DNA of 64,000 nucleotides from positions 1,722,176-1,786,175 of the forward strand of contig NC_043742.1 in NCBI RefSeq assembly GCF_004337985.1. The letters run 5' to 3'. Below the pieces are notes generated by a model. That model was not told the DNA's origin and did not search any database. It was given only the letters and a program-made list of their open reading frames with translations. Positions 1 to 11,231 of the stretch are shown piece by piece. Each line of letters starts with the position of its first letter. Positions within the stretch are counted from its first letter, which is position 1. A program made the translations under genes and the position numbers. Origin of the DNA: Pyricularia pennisetigena (lineage: Eukaryota > Ascomycota > Sordariomycetes > Magnaporthales > Pyriculariaceae).

Positions 1-2511
1 CGATTGGGACGGATGGAGAGCCTGCTGAGGCTGTCTGGTTTGCTTGGAGAAGACGATGGCGCCACAGATCTCGGTACCCTCGAGAAGAGACTGGCGGAGA
101 AGAACCGCGAATCAAGACAGGCCTCGATGGCAGCCACTTCGAACCCGACATCTCCGTCGCAAACGACATCGGGCCAGGATGCATCTACACCTCAGAGCGC
201 TCTGGCATCCCCGGAGCCCAGGACGGACAAGGACAAGGACGAGCGAAGACCTTCTCTCACACCGGCCAAGAAGGAAGGGGAAGAACAAGAAGTAGAGACG
301 CTATCAGAAATGATGTGCTCCTTGGTCACGAATAACTCTGGCGAGACCAGATATATTGGTGAGTAACGATCACGGATGGCGAGCGTTTACCGCACATTTC
401 TGACAAGCCGTATTAGGGTCCTCGTCTGGATTCTCCATCTTCTCGCCCCGTGGAATTCAATGGGTGAACGAGACGACAGGTGACAACTCTTTCCAGCAGA
501 TGATCTCGGATGTCTCTATTGACGACCACAAGTGGACGAACTGGAAGCCCGAGGTTTTCCAGGACTTGTTCCGACGGCCAGTATTTATTCCTATCCCTCC
601 CAAGCCCGAGGCCATGTCGCTTCTCAAGGATTATTTTGAGAACTTCAACTGCATGTTCCCCCTCTTTCACCAGCCCACTTTCATGCACTTGGTGGAGCGA
701 CAGTACTCAAATGATCCTTATGAGGGATCTGGGTGGTGGGCCAGCTTCAACTGCGCTTTGGCCTTTGCCCACAGACTGCGAGTGATGAGCAACCTGGTGC
801 CGCAGGAGGAGGACGACAAGGCATGGAAGTACATCAAGAATGCCATGGGCGTCTTTTCCGAGCTCACGATGCGAAACACCGATCTTTTGAGCGTTCAGGC
901 GCTCTTGGCTATGGCCCTGTTCATGCAGGGCACGCCAAACCCGCAGCCGACATTCCTGCTCATCGCTACGGCCATCCGATTGTCACACAGCATCGGACTT
1001 CACAAGCGCGCGACGGGCTTCAACCTTAATCCTATTGAGCTTGAGCAGCGGAAGCGCGTTTTCTGGATAGCGTACATGCTCGACAAGGATCTTTGCTTGA
1101 GATCAGGGCGGCCACCGGCCCAGGACGACAACGACATGAACGTGGAGCTGCCAGATGCAGATCCAGAGGACAACATTGGCAATATTCCCTTGGCCGACGG
1201 CAAAGGCAAAATGAACTTGTTCCGAGTCATGTGCGAGCTCGCTGTCATTGAGAGCCGCGTTTACAACCGTTTGTACGCGACAAAGGCTACCAAGCAAACG
1301 GATGGCGAACTTCTCAACACCATCGGCGAGCTGGACCAGGAGCTCGAAGATTGGAAAGATAGGATTCCAATTGATTTTAGGCCGGAGCACGAGATCAAGG
1401 CGTCCCACACACCGCTGATGCTCCACGTTATCATTCTGCATTTCACTTACTATAATGCTCTGACGACCATCCACCGCATGTCGGTTCATCACGGCTACTG
1501 GAACAGCAGGTTATCAAACTACGCGATTCAGGGGCTCAACGCGAAGCCGCTCAACCCTAGGATCTTCTCGTCGGCGGCTTTGTGTTCAGCTGCGGCAAGG
1601 GCCTCGATATCACTGCTCAAGTATATTCCACAAGGTGACTTGTCGGTCATATGGTGAGTGGGCCTGTCTACTTTTCTGAATCTGAGATGGTGCGCATTGT
1701 CAAATTTGCAGTCAATTAACTTGCAAGCAGGCTCATCCTTTACTTCCCTGTATCGGCACACGTCACTTTATTCGGCAACATTATACAAAATCCTCTGGAC
1801 CAACGCGCACGCTCGGACGCTCGCCTGATGAGTGTTGTCGTTCAGTTCCTATCTACTCTTGGCTCCGAGGCGGAAACAGGTGGTGTACACCGTATGCTGG
1901 CTGTGTGCAACGAATTTGAGCGGATCGCCAAGCTGGTCATCGACAAGGCGGAGAAGGACAATGCCGGGCGTCGCAAGCGAAAGAATAACGAAGTCGCCGC
2001 CGGCAACAGTAACAAGTCGGGCAACGGTAACAGGGAGCAGCAGTCGACCCCACGGCCGCAGAGTAGCTCCGCGCACACGCCTCGGGCACAGCATGTCGTA
2101 TACACACCAAACGGCAGCCAGATGTCTCCCGTGCCGACGCAAAGCAACCACAGCACGCCGTACCATGGCGGTCGGATGAGTAACCAGTCCAGCCCGGCAA
2201 TGACTCCAAACAATTGGCCGCCGCAGGGCGACTACGTACCGGGCAGTGCAGGCATGGAAGGCATGGAGTATGGCGGGCATGTCAACTTTGCCGAGATGAC
2301 TGGCTTTACGGCGGACATCAGGCAGAGTGTTCCGCCGGCGTCGGCTTACTTCACACAGCCGCACCTGCCACCCGACCTGTATTCGCTGCCAGTCAGTCTG
2401 GACTGGGACTGGGCCGAGATGAGCGGTGGCGCTTATCCCAGTGTCGAAAACGGTGCCGTCGGGGCTATGGGGCTTGGGCAAGGAGCACAGCCAACTGGGC
2501 CGCAGCATTGA
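1..2511 (+). CDS. Fungal-specific transcription factor (Fungal_trans domain), 5' end outside window
   Basis: Three exons are visible: <1-358, 417-1653 and 1731-2511, joined by introns with GTGAGT donors and AG acceptors. The frame is open from base 1 and gives 791 residues without the start. The reading across intron 1 gives [19 protein letters not shown], the conserved entry to the Fungal_trans (PF04082) middle homology region of Zn2Cys6 regulators. That region continues with [22 protein letters not shown] and [15 protein letters not shown]. The tail, from about residue 595, is Gln/Ser/Pro/Asn-rich and looks like a disordered activation region, with a basic RRKRK patch. The DNA-binding Zn2Cys6 cluster is not in view and should lie upstream. 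It is probably a nuclear, xylanase-regulator-like activator, but its targets cannot be read from the sequence. Its 3' end faces the 3' end of the next gene. Confidence 0.88.
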
Positions 2512-3742
2512 GTAAGCCATACGGCTTTATGACATACCAGGAGGTTCTTTCATGAGTGGTAATGTGTTTATTTTTTCTTGAATTCATGATTTGTCTTTTT
2601 TTGTTATATTTGTTCCTTCTCGTGTCACGATAGGTTATATCCCCAAGATAGGTCGGCATAAAATGTGGTGTTTCTTTTATTTTCTTCATCTTTTAGAGTC
2701 TACACAGATTGCGTCATAATATTCCTTTGCCTTTCCACTCATTGCACTTGCGTTTTCTTGTGTTGTGTGACCAGTTGGATTTGGTTGTTCCTTGCATCTT
2801 CAATATCTGGAATGTGAAGACACCTCACATGCTCCTCGATCCCTACGCCCACTTTCATCCCCCAATGTACCAAATTATTCCCTGAGACCTGTGTCATTGA
2901 AGATTTTCATCCTTGCCTTTTTTGATCAGTGAACTTGGGGCTCTTTTTCATTTTGTAAAAAATGCTCAAATTCCAAAATACCAACAGCATCCACCATGGA
3001 TAGATATCTCTCATGCCGAGCACCACGTCTATAATGAAACCCGCAGAAGCCGGCTTAATTTGTTTTGATCTTTCACACTTGGTCTCTATGACTATTCAAA
3101 CCTTTGATCATTTGCAAAGGTGAGACGACATGAAAGACGACGCCCTAGACAGCGATGAGGCTGCAAAAAGGGGGGGACACTGACGATCTCGTTGTCCCAA
3201 GGTTTTTGTACCCCCGGCAACGAGCCACGCAGCGCTCCCCGGCCTTCATGACTATTGGCATGCCAGCCATTGGTCATCTATAATCGCAGCACTCTTTTGA
3301 TATTCATGAGATCACAGGTGGTGTATACTTGCAGCCAAGTCAAATGTGAAGAGTGGCAGGCTTAGCGTTTATTTACATTAAAAGGGCTATCCTGAGAAAG
3401 TTGGTGCGCGGGAAGGTACGCTGTTCCACCTGAGAACTTATTCCTGGAGGGTGTAGAACATCAGGTGATGCCAATGCCTACCCCTCCACTCATTGCGCAG
3501 TCATAGAGGACAAGAGTAGTCCGACAGCCCAAACCAGATAGCCACATAGCGGCTGCAGCCAGAAGATTATTCAAATCCCCAAGATACACTCTCACACATG
3601 GAATCTCTGTCCGGCAGAGATACTTTCTTTTTTTTTCAAATACTCGCTCAGCCGCTACGTTCAACCTTGGGCAAACGCCAATACCCAAAACCTGTCCCCT
3701 GGACCAGAAAAAGAAAAGCAAGAAGCCCTGCGGATGCTGTGC
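2512..3742. other. Intergenic, convergent 3' ends
   Basis: This stretch separates the 3' ends of the Fungal_trans gene and the two-helix membrane protein gene. It is AT-richer than the flanking genes. I see no supportable gene, RNA or repeat in it. Confidence 0.6.
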
Positions 3743-4738
3743 TCAGTGATTATCCCCGAGCGGCCCGTCCACCACCCAAGCGTCCCTTTCACCCTCAAAG
3801 TGCGACCCGCGCGACGGCTTGTAAGGAGTATAATCAGCGTCGGAGCCGCCAGGGCCACTCCGGGAGCCCGCAGTGCATCCTCCATTGGCGGCGATATCAG
3901 CGGCAGTTCTCAAGCAAGACAAACTCCTGCGCGCCCTGGCGGGCTGGTCAGTGAGGCACCTCGCGGCGGCAGGGGCCCTCCAGCGGCGGGCGTGGTCGCC
4001 GCCCGCACTGGGCGAATGGGCGTTCTTGGTGGCGGAGGCATCGAAATGCACGCGCGGGCCGTCCCTGTCGTGTCGTGAGCGTCGCGCATGATTGCTCTCC
4101 GCAATGTCGTCCGATGGGCGGTCTTCCCAGAAGGACACGGGCCCGTCTAGAAAAAGGGGCGATGTCACTGTTGTGCTGGAATCCAGGCAGAGGCTGGCGC
4201 TTTGCGGCTCGAGCATGTCGCTTTCCAGGACACGAAAGGCGGCCCTGGGCGTCGTCGTCTCGTCGTCTTGAAGCGAGGAGTCGTAGAGACTCCGGGGCGC
4301 TAGACTCGGTCTGGCAGTGTCCAGGCTGTTGATCCTCAGCCGGTCGGGATCCCTGGCTGCTTCCTCGGCGCAGGGACCGGGCTGCTGCGACGGGAGGGCG
4401 GCTTGGATGGCATCGAGCGGCGGCCGCAGTATGCCGGCGAGGTGCTCCAGCTCAAACTCCCTGGGAGGCAAGACGCCGCCCCCGTGAGGGTGCCGCCGCC
4501 AATAATAGTGGAAGAAGACCCAGTGCGCGGCCAGCAGCACCGGGGCAAAGACGAGGAGGACTATACTGAACCCGAGGATCGTGTGGCGCGGCAGGATGGT
4601 CTGGTCGGTGTTGTCTTGGACCGTCGTGATCAGGATCCAGAGGAAGTAGGAGAAGAGGATGACGACAAACACAACGGGGCCGAGAAAGTGTGTTAAAAAG
4701 TAGCAGACAAGTTCATGTTTGTCATCGTAGTTTGGCAT
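3743..4738 (-). CDS. Hypothetical two-helix membrane protein
   Basis: This single-exon frame of 331 residues starts at the ATG at 4738. I do not recognise the family. The N-terminal 75 residues hold two strongly hydrophobic stretches, about residues 12-37 (YFLTHFLGPVVFVVILFSYF) and 53-72 (TILGFSIVLLVFAPVLLAAH). The second is followed by a basic YYWRRHPH segment, so the long tail of about 250 residues is likely cytosolic by the positive-inside rule. The tail is Ser/Arg/Asp/Pro-rich with clusters of acidic residues and looks disordered. The hydrophobic pattern and ATG context argue for a real gene, but the far C-terminal half is compositionally plain and could hide an unrecognised intron. No neighbour suggests a function. 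Confidence 0.55.
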   Translation of the reverse strand: MPNYDDKHELVCYFLTHFLGPVVFVVILFSYFLWILITTVQDNTDQTILPRHTILGFSIVLLVFAPVLLAAHWVFFHYYWRRHPHGGGVLPPREFELEHLAGILRPPLDAIQAALPSQQPGPCAEEAARDPDRLRINSLDTARPSLAPRSLYDSSLQDDETTTPRAAFRVLESDMLEPQSASLCLDSSTTVTSPLFLDGPVSFWEDRPSDDIAESNHARRSRHDRDGPRVHFDASATKNAHSPSAGGDHARRWRAPAAARCLTDQPARARRSLSCLRTAADIAANGGCTAGSRSGPGGSDADYTPYKPSRGSHFEGERDAWVVDGPLGDNH

Positions 4739-5587
4739 TTGGGAACACTCGGTGATGTTGTCTTACTCGGTACTCGAGCCTGCAGGGTTCCTGGACAATC
4801 TGGGAAGATGTTAACATGTGCAGATGGCTTGAACTATTATTCTTGATTTTGGTGCCGCCAGCATATATGTACGCTTAGTTAGGAGTCGTGATCATGGTTT
4901 AATTTGCCGACCTCGCATTGTGAAAAGTGAACATCTGTTCTGGCCGAGTCTAGCAACTCCAAGTCAAAGAAGTAGAGGTGGCTCGATGATTCTGTACAGC
5001 AGGTTCATCGCCCCATGGCTTTGTGGTTTTTTTGACCTTTCATGTTTTTTGTGTTACTTGGGAGTGAACAGGTTTGTGGTCCCCAGCCTGCCATGCTAAG
5101 AAGAGAGCATTCAGTATCCGGAAGAATTATGCGGCCATCTTTTTGGGATTGTCGCCATGGATAAGACTCTGGTTTGACTCTAGGAAACAAGGTAATGTAA
5201 CCGAATGTTCATCCGGACAGACAAAAGACAATGGTCTTAATCTGTCTCTCTGGAAAGTCTCTTCAAAATATATGCAAGTGTTTTGTTTTTATGAACGGCA
5301 TGACCTTAAATAAAAGATGGGACCCTACACGGGTCTGGTCCAAGCTAATGAACAAAGCATTGTACTCTTGTGATTTTCAGAAAAAAAAAATAATGGGATT
5401 GTATATACAGTCTGAAACGCATATGCTCGCTAGCAATCTTTGCATGTAATGTTTTGAATCAAAGGCATTAAACATGGACATGATAGGATATACAAAGAAA
5501 GACCAAAAGAAAAAGAAAAAGTGACCGAGAACAAAGCCATAAATCAACATACTGCTCGCTGCTGCAGGAAAACAAAACAAAGACACT
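4739..5587. other. Intergenic, between tandem minus-strand genes
   Basis: This holds the promoter of the two-helix membrane protein gene and the 3' flank of the Cys-rich surface protein gene. It is AT-rich, and no coding region or RNA could be supported. Confidence 0.55.
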
Positions 5588-6856
5588 TCAGAAGAAGTCA
5601 GGGTATTCGGGATTGTGTGGTCCTCTTGGTGGCGGCTGTTGCCTCGGCGGTGGCCGCGACATGCTCCCTCTGGTCTTTGCGAAGAATGTGCTCCGCTGAG
5701 ATGCCCTCGTTGTACTCCAAAAACTGAAAGAAACGGGCGAGGCCGGCAACTCAACTGGAGAACACTCTTGCACGACCGGTTCAGGAGCCTTGCGGGAGGG
5801 CGGAACGGTTTTTCGGCGCGGCACCCGTCTGCACTTGTCCAGATCGAGATGGTATGGGGCATATGCAGGAGGAGGCGGTGTTGGCATCTGGTCAATGTGC
5901 TCGTCCCTTTGTAAGTTGCGGTGAGCCCACGATGGAAGAAAGCGCCGAGGTCCATGATGTTTCTCTTGGCTGTGACGGTGCCCGAGTCTTGACACAGACT
6001 CTGGGATCCAATATCGCTTCCATGCTATGCACAGCATCACCCCGATCATGGCAGCGGCGCCCAGAACAGAGCCGACAGCAATGCCGACAGTAGATGAGTT
6101 CGCTTGTTTGCCGGCATCACCTTCAGTCTGTGCTTCCGTGCTATGTTCCGAGGCAAAGGCTGTGGTCGTAGGGCTTGGTGTGTCAGTGGGTCCTGTGCTT
6201 GTTGCCGTTGCCGTGGGCCGAGTACTGCTGATGCTGTCTGTCTGTATTCGGGCAGAGTAATCGCCGTTCTTCTCCGCCTTTAGAGACCTCTGGTCTTTGT
6301 CAAGAACGCAGACAGTCCCGTTCTGACCGCAGGAGTAACCAAATGGACAGCAAGTTTGTGCTCCCGAGCTCTCCTTGCCGCAAGTCGGTAATTTATAGTC
6401 AAGCGCGCTGGAGACAATGGGGGCGTTGGGGAACTGCTCAACGTCTAGCCAGTCGATATTACATGACCTCGGCATGATGACGCTGCAACTGCCATCTGGG
6501 CAGCAGAGGGCTGTCGTAGCGCCAGCCAATATTTTGCAGGTTGTTGTCTTGTCGCAACAAAAGTCGACGGCGAAATTTCGAGAGCAGAGGGATTGACCAG
6601 GTCGACGACAGGAAGCGGAAACCTGGCGTTTGATACGTAAACTGGGGCTGCGACCTAGGCTTTCATCCGGGAGGCTGAGGTGGATGGGATTTGCTGTTCT
6701 CGCAGCGTCCGATGACTCTGTATATTCGTCCTGAGATGATGGTAGTACTGTTGTTTCTGGAAGATATAGGACGGACGCTTTTGAGAAGCTAAGAAAGTAG
6801 AATGAATGGAAAAGAAATAGAGTTAACATGTTTTTGGATTGCAATAGAAGTAACAT
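5588..6856 (-). CDS. Cys-rich secreted-domain, single-pass membrane protein
   Basis: This single-exon frame of 422 residues starts at the ATG at 6856; a second ATG nine codons later would give a shorter signal peptide. The first ~28 residues are hydrophobic (MLTLFLFHSFYFLSF) and fit a signal sequence. An ectodomain with many cysteines follows, including DFCCDKTTTCKILAG, CCPDGSCSV and QTCCPFGYSCGQNGTVC, then a Ser/Thr/Pro-rich stalk suited to O-glycosylation. A transmembrane helix (GIAVGSVLGAAAMIGVMLCI) lies near residue 265, followed by KRY. The cytosolic tail is basic and Pro-rich and ends in HNPEYPDFF. This plan resembles fungal Mid2/Wsc-type wall sensors and many uncharacterised surface proteins, but the Cys spacing does not match the WSC domain as I know it. 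A surface or wall-sensing role is inference only. Confidence 0.7.
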   Translation of the reverse strand: MLLLLQSKNMLTLFLFHSFYFLSFSKASVLYLPETTVLPSSQDEYTESSDAARTANPIHLSLPDESLGRSPSLRIKRQVSASCRRPGQSLCSRNFAVDFCCDKTTTCKILAGATTALCCPDGSCSVIMPRSCNIDWLDVEQFPNAPIVSSALDYKLPTCGKESSGAQTCCPFGYSCGQNGTVCVLDKDQRSLKAEKNGDYSARIQTDSISSTRPTATATSTGPTDTPSPTTTAFASEHSTEAQTEGDAGKQANSSTVGIAVGSVLGAAAMIGVMLCIAWKRYWIPESVSRLGHRHSQEKHHGPRRFLPSWAHRNLQRDEHIDQMPTPPPPAYAPYHLDLDKCRRVPRRKTVPPSRKAPEPVVQECSPVELPASPVSFSFWSTTRASQRSTFFAKTRGSMSRPPPRQQPPPRGPHNPEYPDFF

Positions 6857-8245
6857 AGCAAGGCTGTTGAAAGGTAAAGGTGACCAGCAGGTATTAAGAA
6901 TATAGGTATCTTGATGCGATTAGACTCCCATGCAACAACATGAAGCAGGCAAAATGAACGAGCATGATAGCAAAAACAAAACTTGGGGGCGGATTCCATT
7001 GCCCATATACATAAGGGGCATCTGTTGGCCGCAGTATATACCTCCACCATGGTGCGCGGTCCAGTATGCGGCCCAGTAGGAAATGTTGACCTTTAGAGCC
7101 GCAACAACATAAAAAAAAAAAAAGTAAAAAATAAAAAATAAAATAAAAAAAGCGCCTCGGAGGCCAGGACTTTGAGCATCTACGGCAGGGGCTATGTTGG
7201 AGAGTCTGCCTTTGGACAAGGTAAACCTGGCGAGCGCGGCAGATTCCATCCCCAAGTGTGACCAATAGAAGCGAATGGTTTACCGCGAGTGGAAAGGATG
7301 GTTCGAAATATGCATGCGGGGGCAAGCAGAAACCCAAACTGTCGGGTTCACGCTGAGGAGGTAACAGAGCCTTATCTTCCAGCAAGCGGAACACATGTGC
7401 TAAGTTCGTCTCTTTTCTCAAGTTCACCGGGCCTCAATTCATGCGGCCGAGAGCGTTGGCAGATAGCAAGCGCCGAACGAGGATCAAGCTCCCCTGTCAT
7501 GGTTCAACCGAACCCCACAGTACCACGTCGACCCGGCGCTTACACCATGCAGACTCATTATGGAACTCTGCCGACAAGCGCGCTTGAGGTTTTAGTGGTG
7601 AATTTGGAAGTGGACTGGAGCAGAGCGAGATAATGGGCAAGATCGGTCGCTAGTTGCCTGTCGCGCTTCGTAGCCTGCCCGCGGTCAAAGCAAGCCCTTT
7701 CCATGTTTGGCGCGTCTAGGCAAGCCAGGGCCAACACAGATAAAAGCCAAGAAGGTAGGGATGGATGGACAGAGGCGGCGGGTTCCAGTTTGTTCTGGAC
7801 CAGATTAATAGACCAGTGCTACCTACCCACACATCTGCACAACTGATATGCACCGTTTCCCTGTGCAGCTACCTACACAACCGTTAATCAAACTAGAATT
7901 TTTTTTCTTTGTATAAACTAGGCGTATATAATGGTGCAAGTATTTAGTGGGGCCTTTGTCTAGCCCCTGTCTTCGATCGGAAATATGTCACGTGCATTCG
8001 GTACTCGGAACTCAGGTGACAAAACTGAAATGGAACCCAAGATCCCTGTTGGTTGGTTGGTCAATGCAGCGGCTTTGATCACGTTTGGGTGAGATCGTCT
8101 TTGTATTCAGCAAAAAAACCAACCAACCACAAGCATATAGTAGTACATGCGTATTTAACTAGGCGGGCCTGGCTTTTTCTCACAATACTCTCTGTAATTT
8201 TCAATTGCAAGAGTGAAATCGTCCTCAGGTGGGATTGGTGTGACC
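6857..8245. other. Divergent intergenic region with A-rich tract
   Basis: This separates the starts of the Cys-rich surface protein gene (-) and the trimethyllysine dioxygenase gene (+), so it should hold both promoters. An A-rich stretch lies at about 7111-7151. Two GCTACCTAC-type motifs lie near 7807 and 7866. No coding region could be supported. Confidence 0.5.
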
Positions 8246-10381
8246 ATGTCGTCCCTTTTGGCACGTCGAGTACTCGGTGCTGTGGCCAGGCCTTCGTTCC
8301 GGACCTGGACCCGGACACCCGTCTTGAACAAACAGGCAGCCATCCAACCATCTCGGTTCGACTTTGCTGCTCAGCGGAGAAGCGTCGCTTCAGATACCGA
8401 GAGCAGCCGTGCCGAGCCATCTGTCAAACCAGACATACAGCCTATCGTTTCGATTTCAAGCCCACACTCGATCACTCTTCCAACCGAATATCTGAAAAAA
8501 ACGCGAAATATACGAGAGGATGTTGTTCGGGACGCATTGTATGTAAAAGCCCGGCCCGGTTGTACGATACTCCCGACCACGCTGTAGTCGTCGTCCTCGC
8601 CGTTCTCGTTGTCATGCTAATTAGTTTCCACAGACCAAACTTTTGGCTTCGGTAAGGCGTGCTCTGGGCATTCCCATCGAGCCGGGGAAGCTAGCTAATA
8701 ACCCGATTCGCTGAACTACTGTTGTGCAGTGACAACTGTCGCTGTTCCGAGTGTGTGAACCAGGATACTATGCAGAGAAACTTTGATACCTTTTCCGTAG
8801 GTACCCTTGGCAACCTAGCCGGGTTTTGACAAGTTTGCACCAAACCGTATCCGATACTTATTGATGGACTCATACTGGAAACTGCAGATCCCCCCTGATA
8901 TACGCCCCGTTTCCGCTGGCATTGAAGGCGACAATCTGCACGTTACCTGTACGTTTTTTTTTTCCAAACACCGAACATCCCGTTCACAAACGAGTAGACC
9001 CGCGTGGACTCTCCTGACTCTAGTCACAAATCTCTACCACAAGGGGATCACGAAAACCACCATAGTGTCTATCCGCTAGGCTTCATCTGTGACTACATAT
9101 TTCACCCCCACATTAACCGAACCAAATTTGAAGGGTAACTTGGCTATTCCCATATCGAGCCGGTATACTAGTCTCGATGTTAAGTTACTAACCGAATTCC
9201 GGAGCTTCAAGAACTGTCTTGTGGAGTGGCCAAGATTTACAAAATAACCCTCCGACAGTTCCATTTGATGATGTTATGAATCCGGACTCGGAGGAAGGAA
9301 TCGCAAGGTTGACCAGATTGATTGTAAGTTCCCTTGATCCCACAGTAATCCGCCATCTTGGTAACTATTGACACGCAAGTTTTGTAGCTATCGCATGGCT
9401 TCGCCTTTGTGTCCAACACTCCTGTGTCTCCTGACGAGACAAAAAGGCTGTTGGAGCATATAGGTCCCATCCGCAACACACACTATGGCGGCTTCTACGA
9501 CTTCATCCCAGATATGGCCCTGGCCGATACGGCCTACACGAACCTTGCCCTTCCTGCCCACACCGACACCACCTACTTCACCGAGCCCGCAGGCCTGCAG
9601 GCTTTCCACCTCCTCTCACACCACCCTCCTCCATCAAGCCCGTCGGGCGCTGTGGCCGAAGGTGGCAAGACCCTCCTTGTCGACGGCTTCAGTGCGGCTG
9701 TCATCCTGCGCGGAGAAGACCCAGATGCATACACGACTCTTATGAAATACGGAGTAGACTGGCATGCCAGCGGGAATAAGGGGATCGCCATCAAACCGAA
9801 GCACAAATTCCCTGTGCTGGAAGGGAGTCGCCGGCAAAACTTGCCCTTCCGTGTGCGATGGAACAACGACGATCGTGGAGTGGCGCCGTTGAAACACGCA
9901 AGACTGAACGAGCAACGAAAAAGCCAAAAGGGCCAAAGGGGGAATCAACCGTCCTTGAAAGTCGAGTCTAGTGGTGATTGGTATGCGGCGGCAAGAAAAT
10001 GGAACGAGATCATCAAGAGGAAGGAGATGGAATATTGGGTGCAGCTTACCCCCGGCAACGTGCTGAGTAGGTTGCTATCTGACTCGGCTTAAAATCAGAA
10101 ACTCGCAAATGACTCCCTGTCTTGCACCACGCTGACCTGGACGTTTTCAACTGCAGTATTCAACAACTGGCGGGTCCTCCACGGTAGGAGCGCCTTTGAG
10201 GGTGTCAGGAGGATCTGCGGAGGTTACAGTAAGTTTGTTCGCACACTCAGATGAATGGGTCCAAGCTGGTGCTGGTTTCGATGCTAAACATTCTCTCGCA
10301 GTCAACCACGACGATTTCGTCTCCCGCTGGAGAAACACAAACTTCTCTCGAGAGCAGGTCCTGCGGCAGGTGGTTGGGTGA
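8246..10381 (+). CDS. Trimethyllysine dioxygenase, mitochondrial (carnitine biosynthesis)
   Basis: Nine exons: 8246-8538, 8634-8651, 8730-8796, 8888-8948, 9044-9134, 9212-9323, 9388-10066, 10157-10228 and 10302-10381. Together they give 490 residues in one frame. The enzyme hydroxylates N6-trimethyllysine using Fe(II), 2-oxoglutarate and O2, the first step of carnitine synthesis. The N-terminus (MSSLLARRVLGAVARPSF) is a typical mitochondrial presequence. The small N-terminal domain has the Cys cluster LRDNCRCSECVN. The TauD-fold core shows HYGGFYDF and the iron ligands His272 and Asp274 (ALPAHTDTTYF), with the third ligand His449 in NWRVLHGRSAFEG. Gamma-butyrobetaine dioxygenase is the close alternative, but the pattern fits trimethyllysine dioxygenase better. 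An insert of about 30 basic, low-complexity residues precedes the last conserved block. Exon 2 is only 18 nt. Confidence 0.88.
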
Positions 10382-11231
10382 GGGGTTGGATGTAGAGGCG
10401 GACGATGAAGCTGACCTCACCGGAGATGGCAGAAGATAAGCAAGCACCCCATTGCGTTTGCATTGCTTTTTTCGAAAACTTGGTTACTGCTTGCAGAAAG
10501 TTGGTGCCAAGCATTACCATGTTCATGAATCAGGGGCATCACAAATTCCCCGCAGTCAGTTTGGAGCCCCTCCAAATTCGATCGCCCACGTTTACCAGCT
10601 TACAATGAGTGTGGTACGACGCTTATTCTAGACCTAGACTAGAATAGAACGAGATGTACAAACCTACTACCACCATCAACAGCAGCAGCCTTGGCGTACT
10701 TGGAGTTTTGTTGATTAGATGCGTGTTCTCTTGCAATTTATGGGTGCCAATACTTTTCTATCAGCAACTAGCAGCAACAAACTTGACGAGTCGCCGGTAA
10801 AGTCAATTGATTTGAGACGAAACATCAAGACCGAAGTCCTTGAGCTGCATCTAAGCGCGCTCCACTATAGACGTCATCGCCCGCCGTGTGTTGCTCGCCC
10901 GTAAAAGGGCACGTAGCTGTGGGTGCCTTTCCCTTGGTACAGTACTGCCACGTCTCGTAGTGGGCGATTATATGGACCTCGCTGAGGATCTGTTTGGTTC
11001 ATCCCACCTCGGTTGTTCTACCTGGCCTATTTCAAGGACAACTTCTGTTTTTTTTTTTTTTTTTTTTGTTTTTTTTTCTTTTCCTACCTAAATATTTCCT
11101 CACTCTCTCTGCTTCTACCGTAAAACCACCGTTTTCCGTAATTCCCGCGAGCACACCTGCCCAAAGACATTGACCACTGTACAATCACACACAAATACCC
11201 ACATCAAGGACAAACATTCAAAGAAGCAAAG
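10382..11231. other. Intergenic upstream of SDR gene
   Basis: This is the presumed promoter of the SDR gene. It carries the palindromic motif CTAGACTAG near 10634 and a pyrimidine-rich leader with a run of 20 T at 11048-11067. No gene was recognised. Confidence 0.5.

Noticed and set aside
1849..2520. Open frame of 223 codons on the minus strand
   Set aside because: It is antisense to the last exon of the Fungal_trans regulator and lacks recognisable features.
7289..7633. Plus-strand frame of 114 codons upstream of the trimethyllysine dioxygenase
   Set aside because: No protein-like pattern was seen and it lies in a divergent promoter region.
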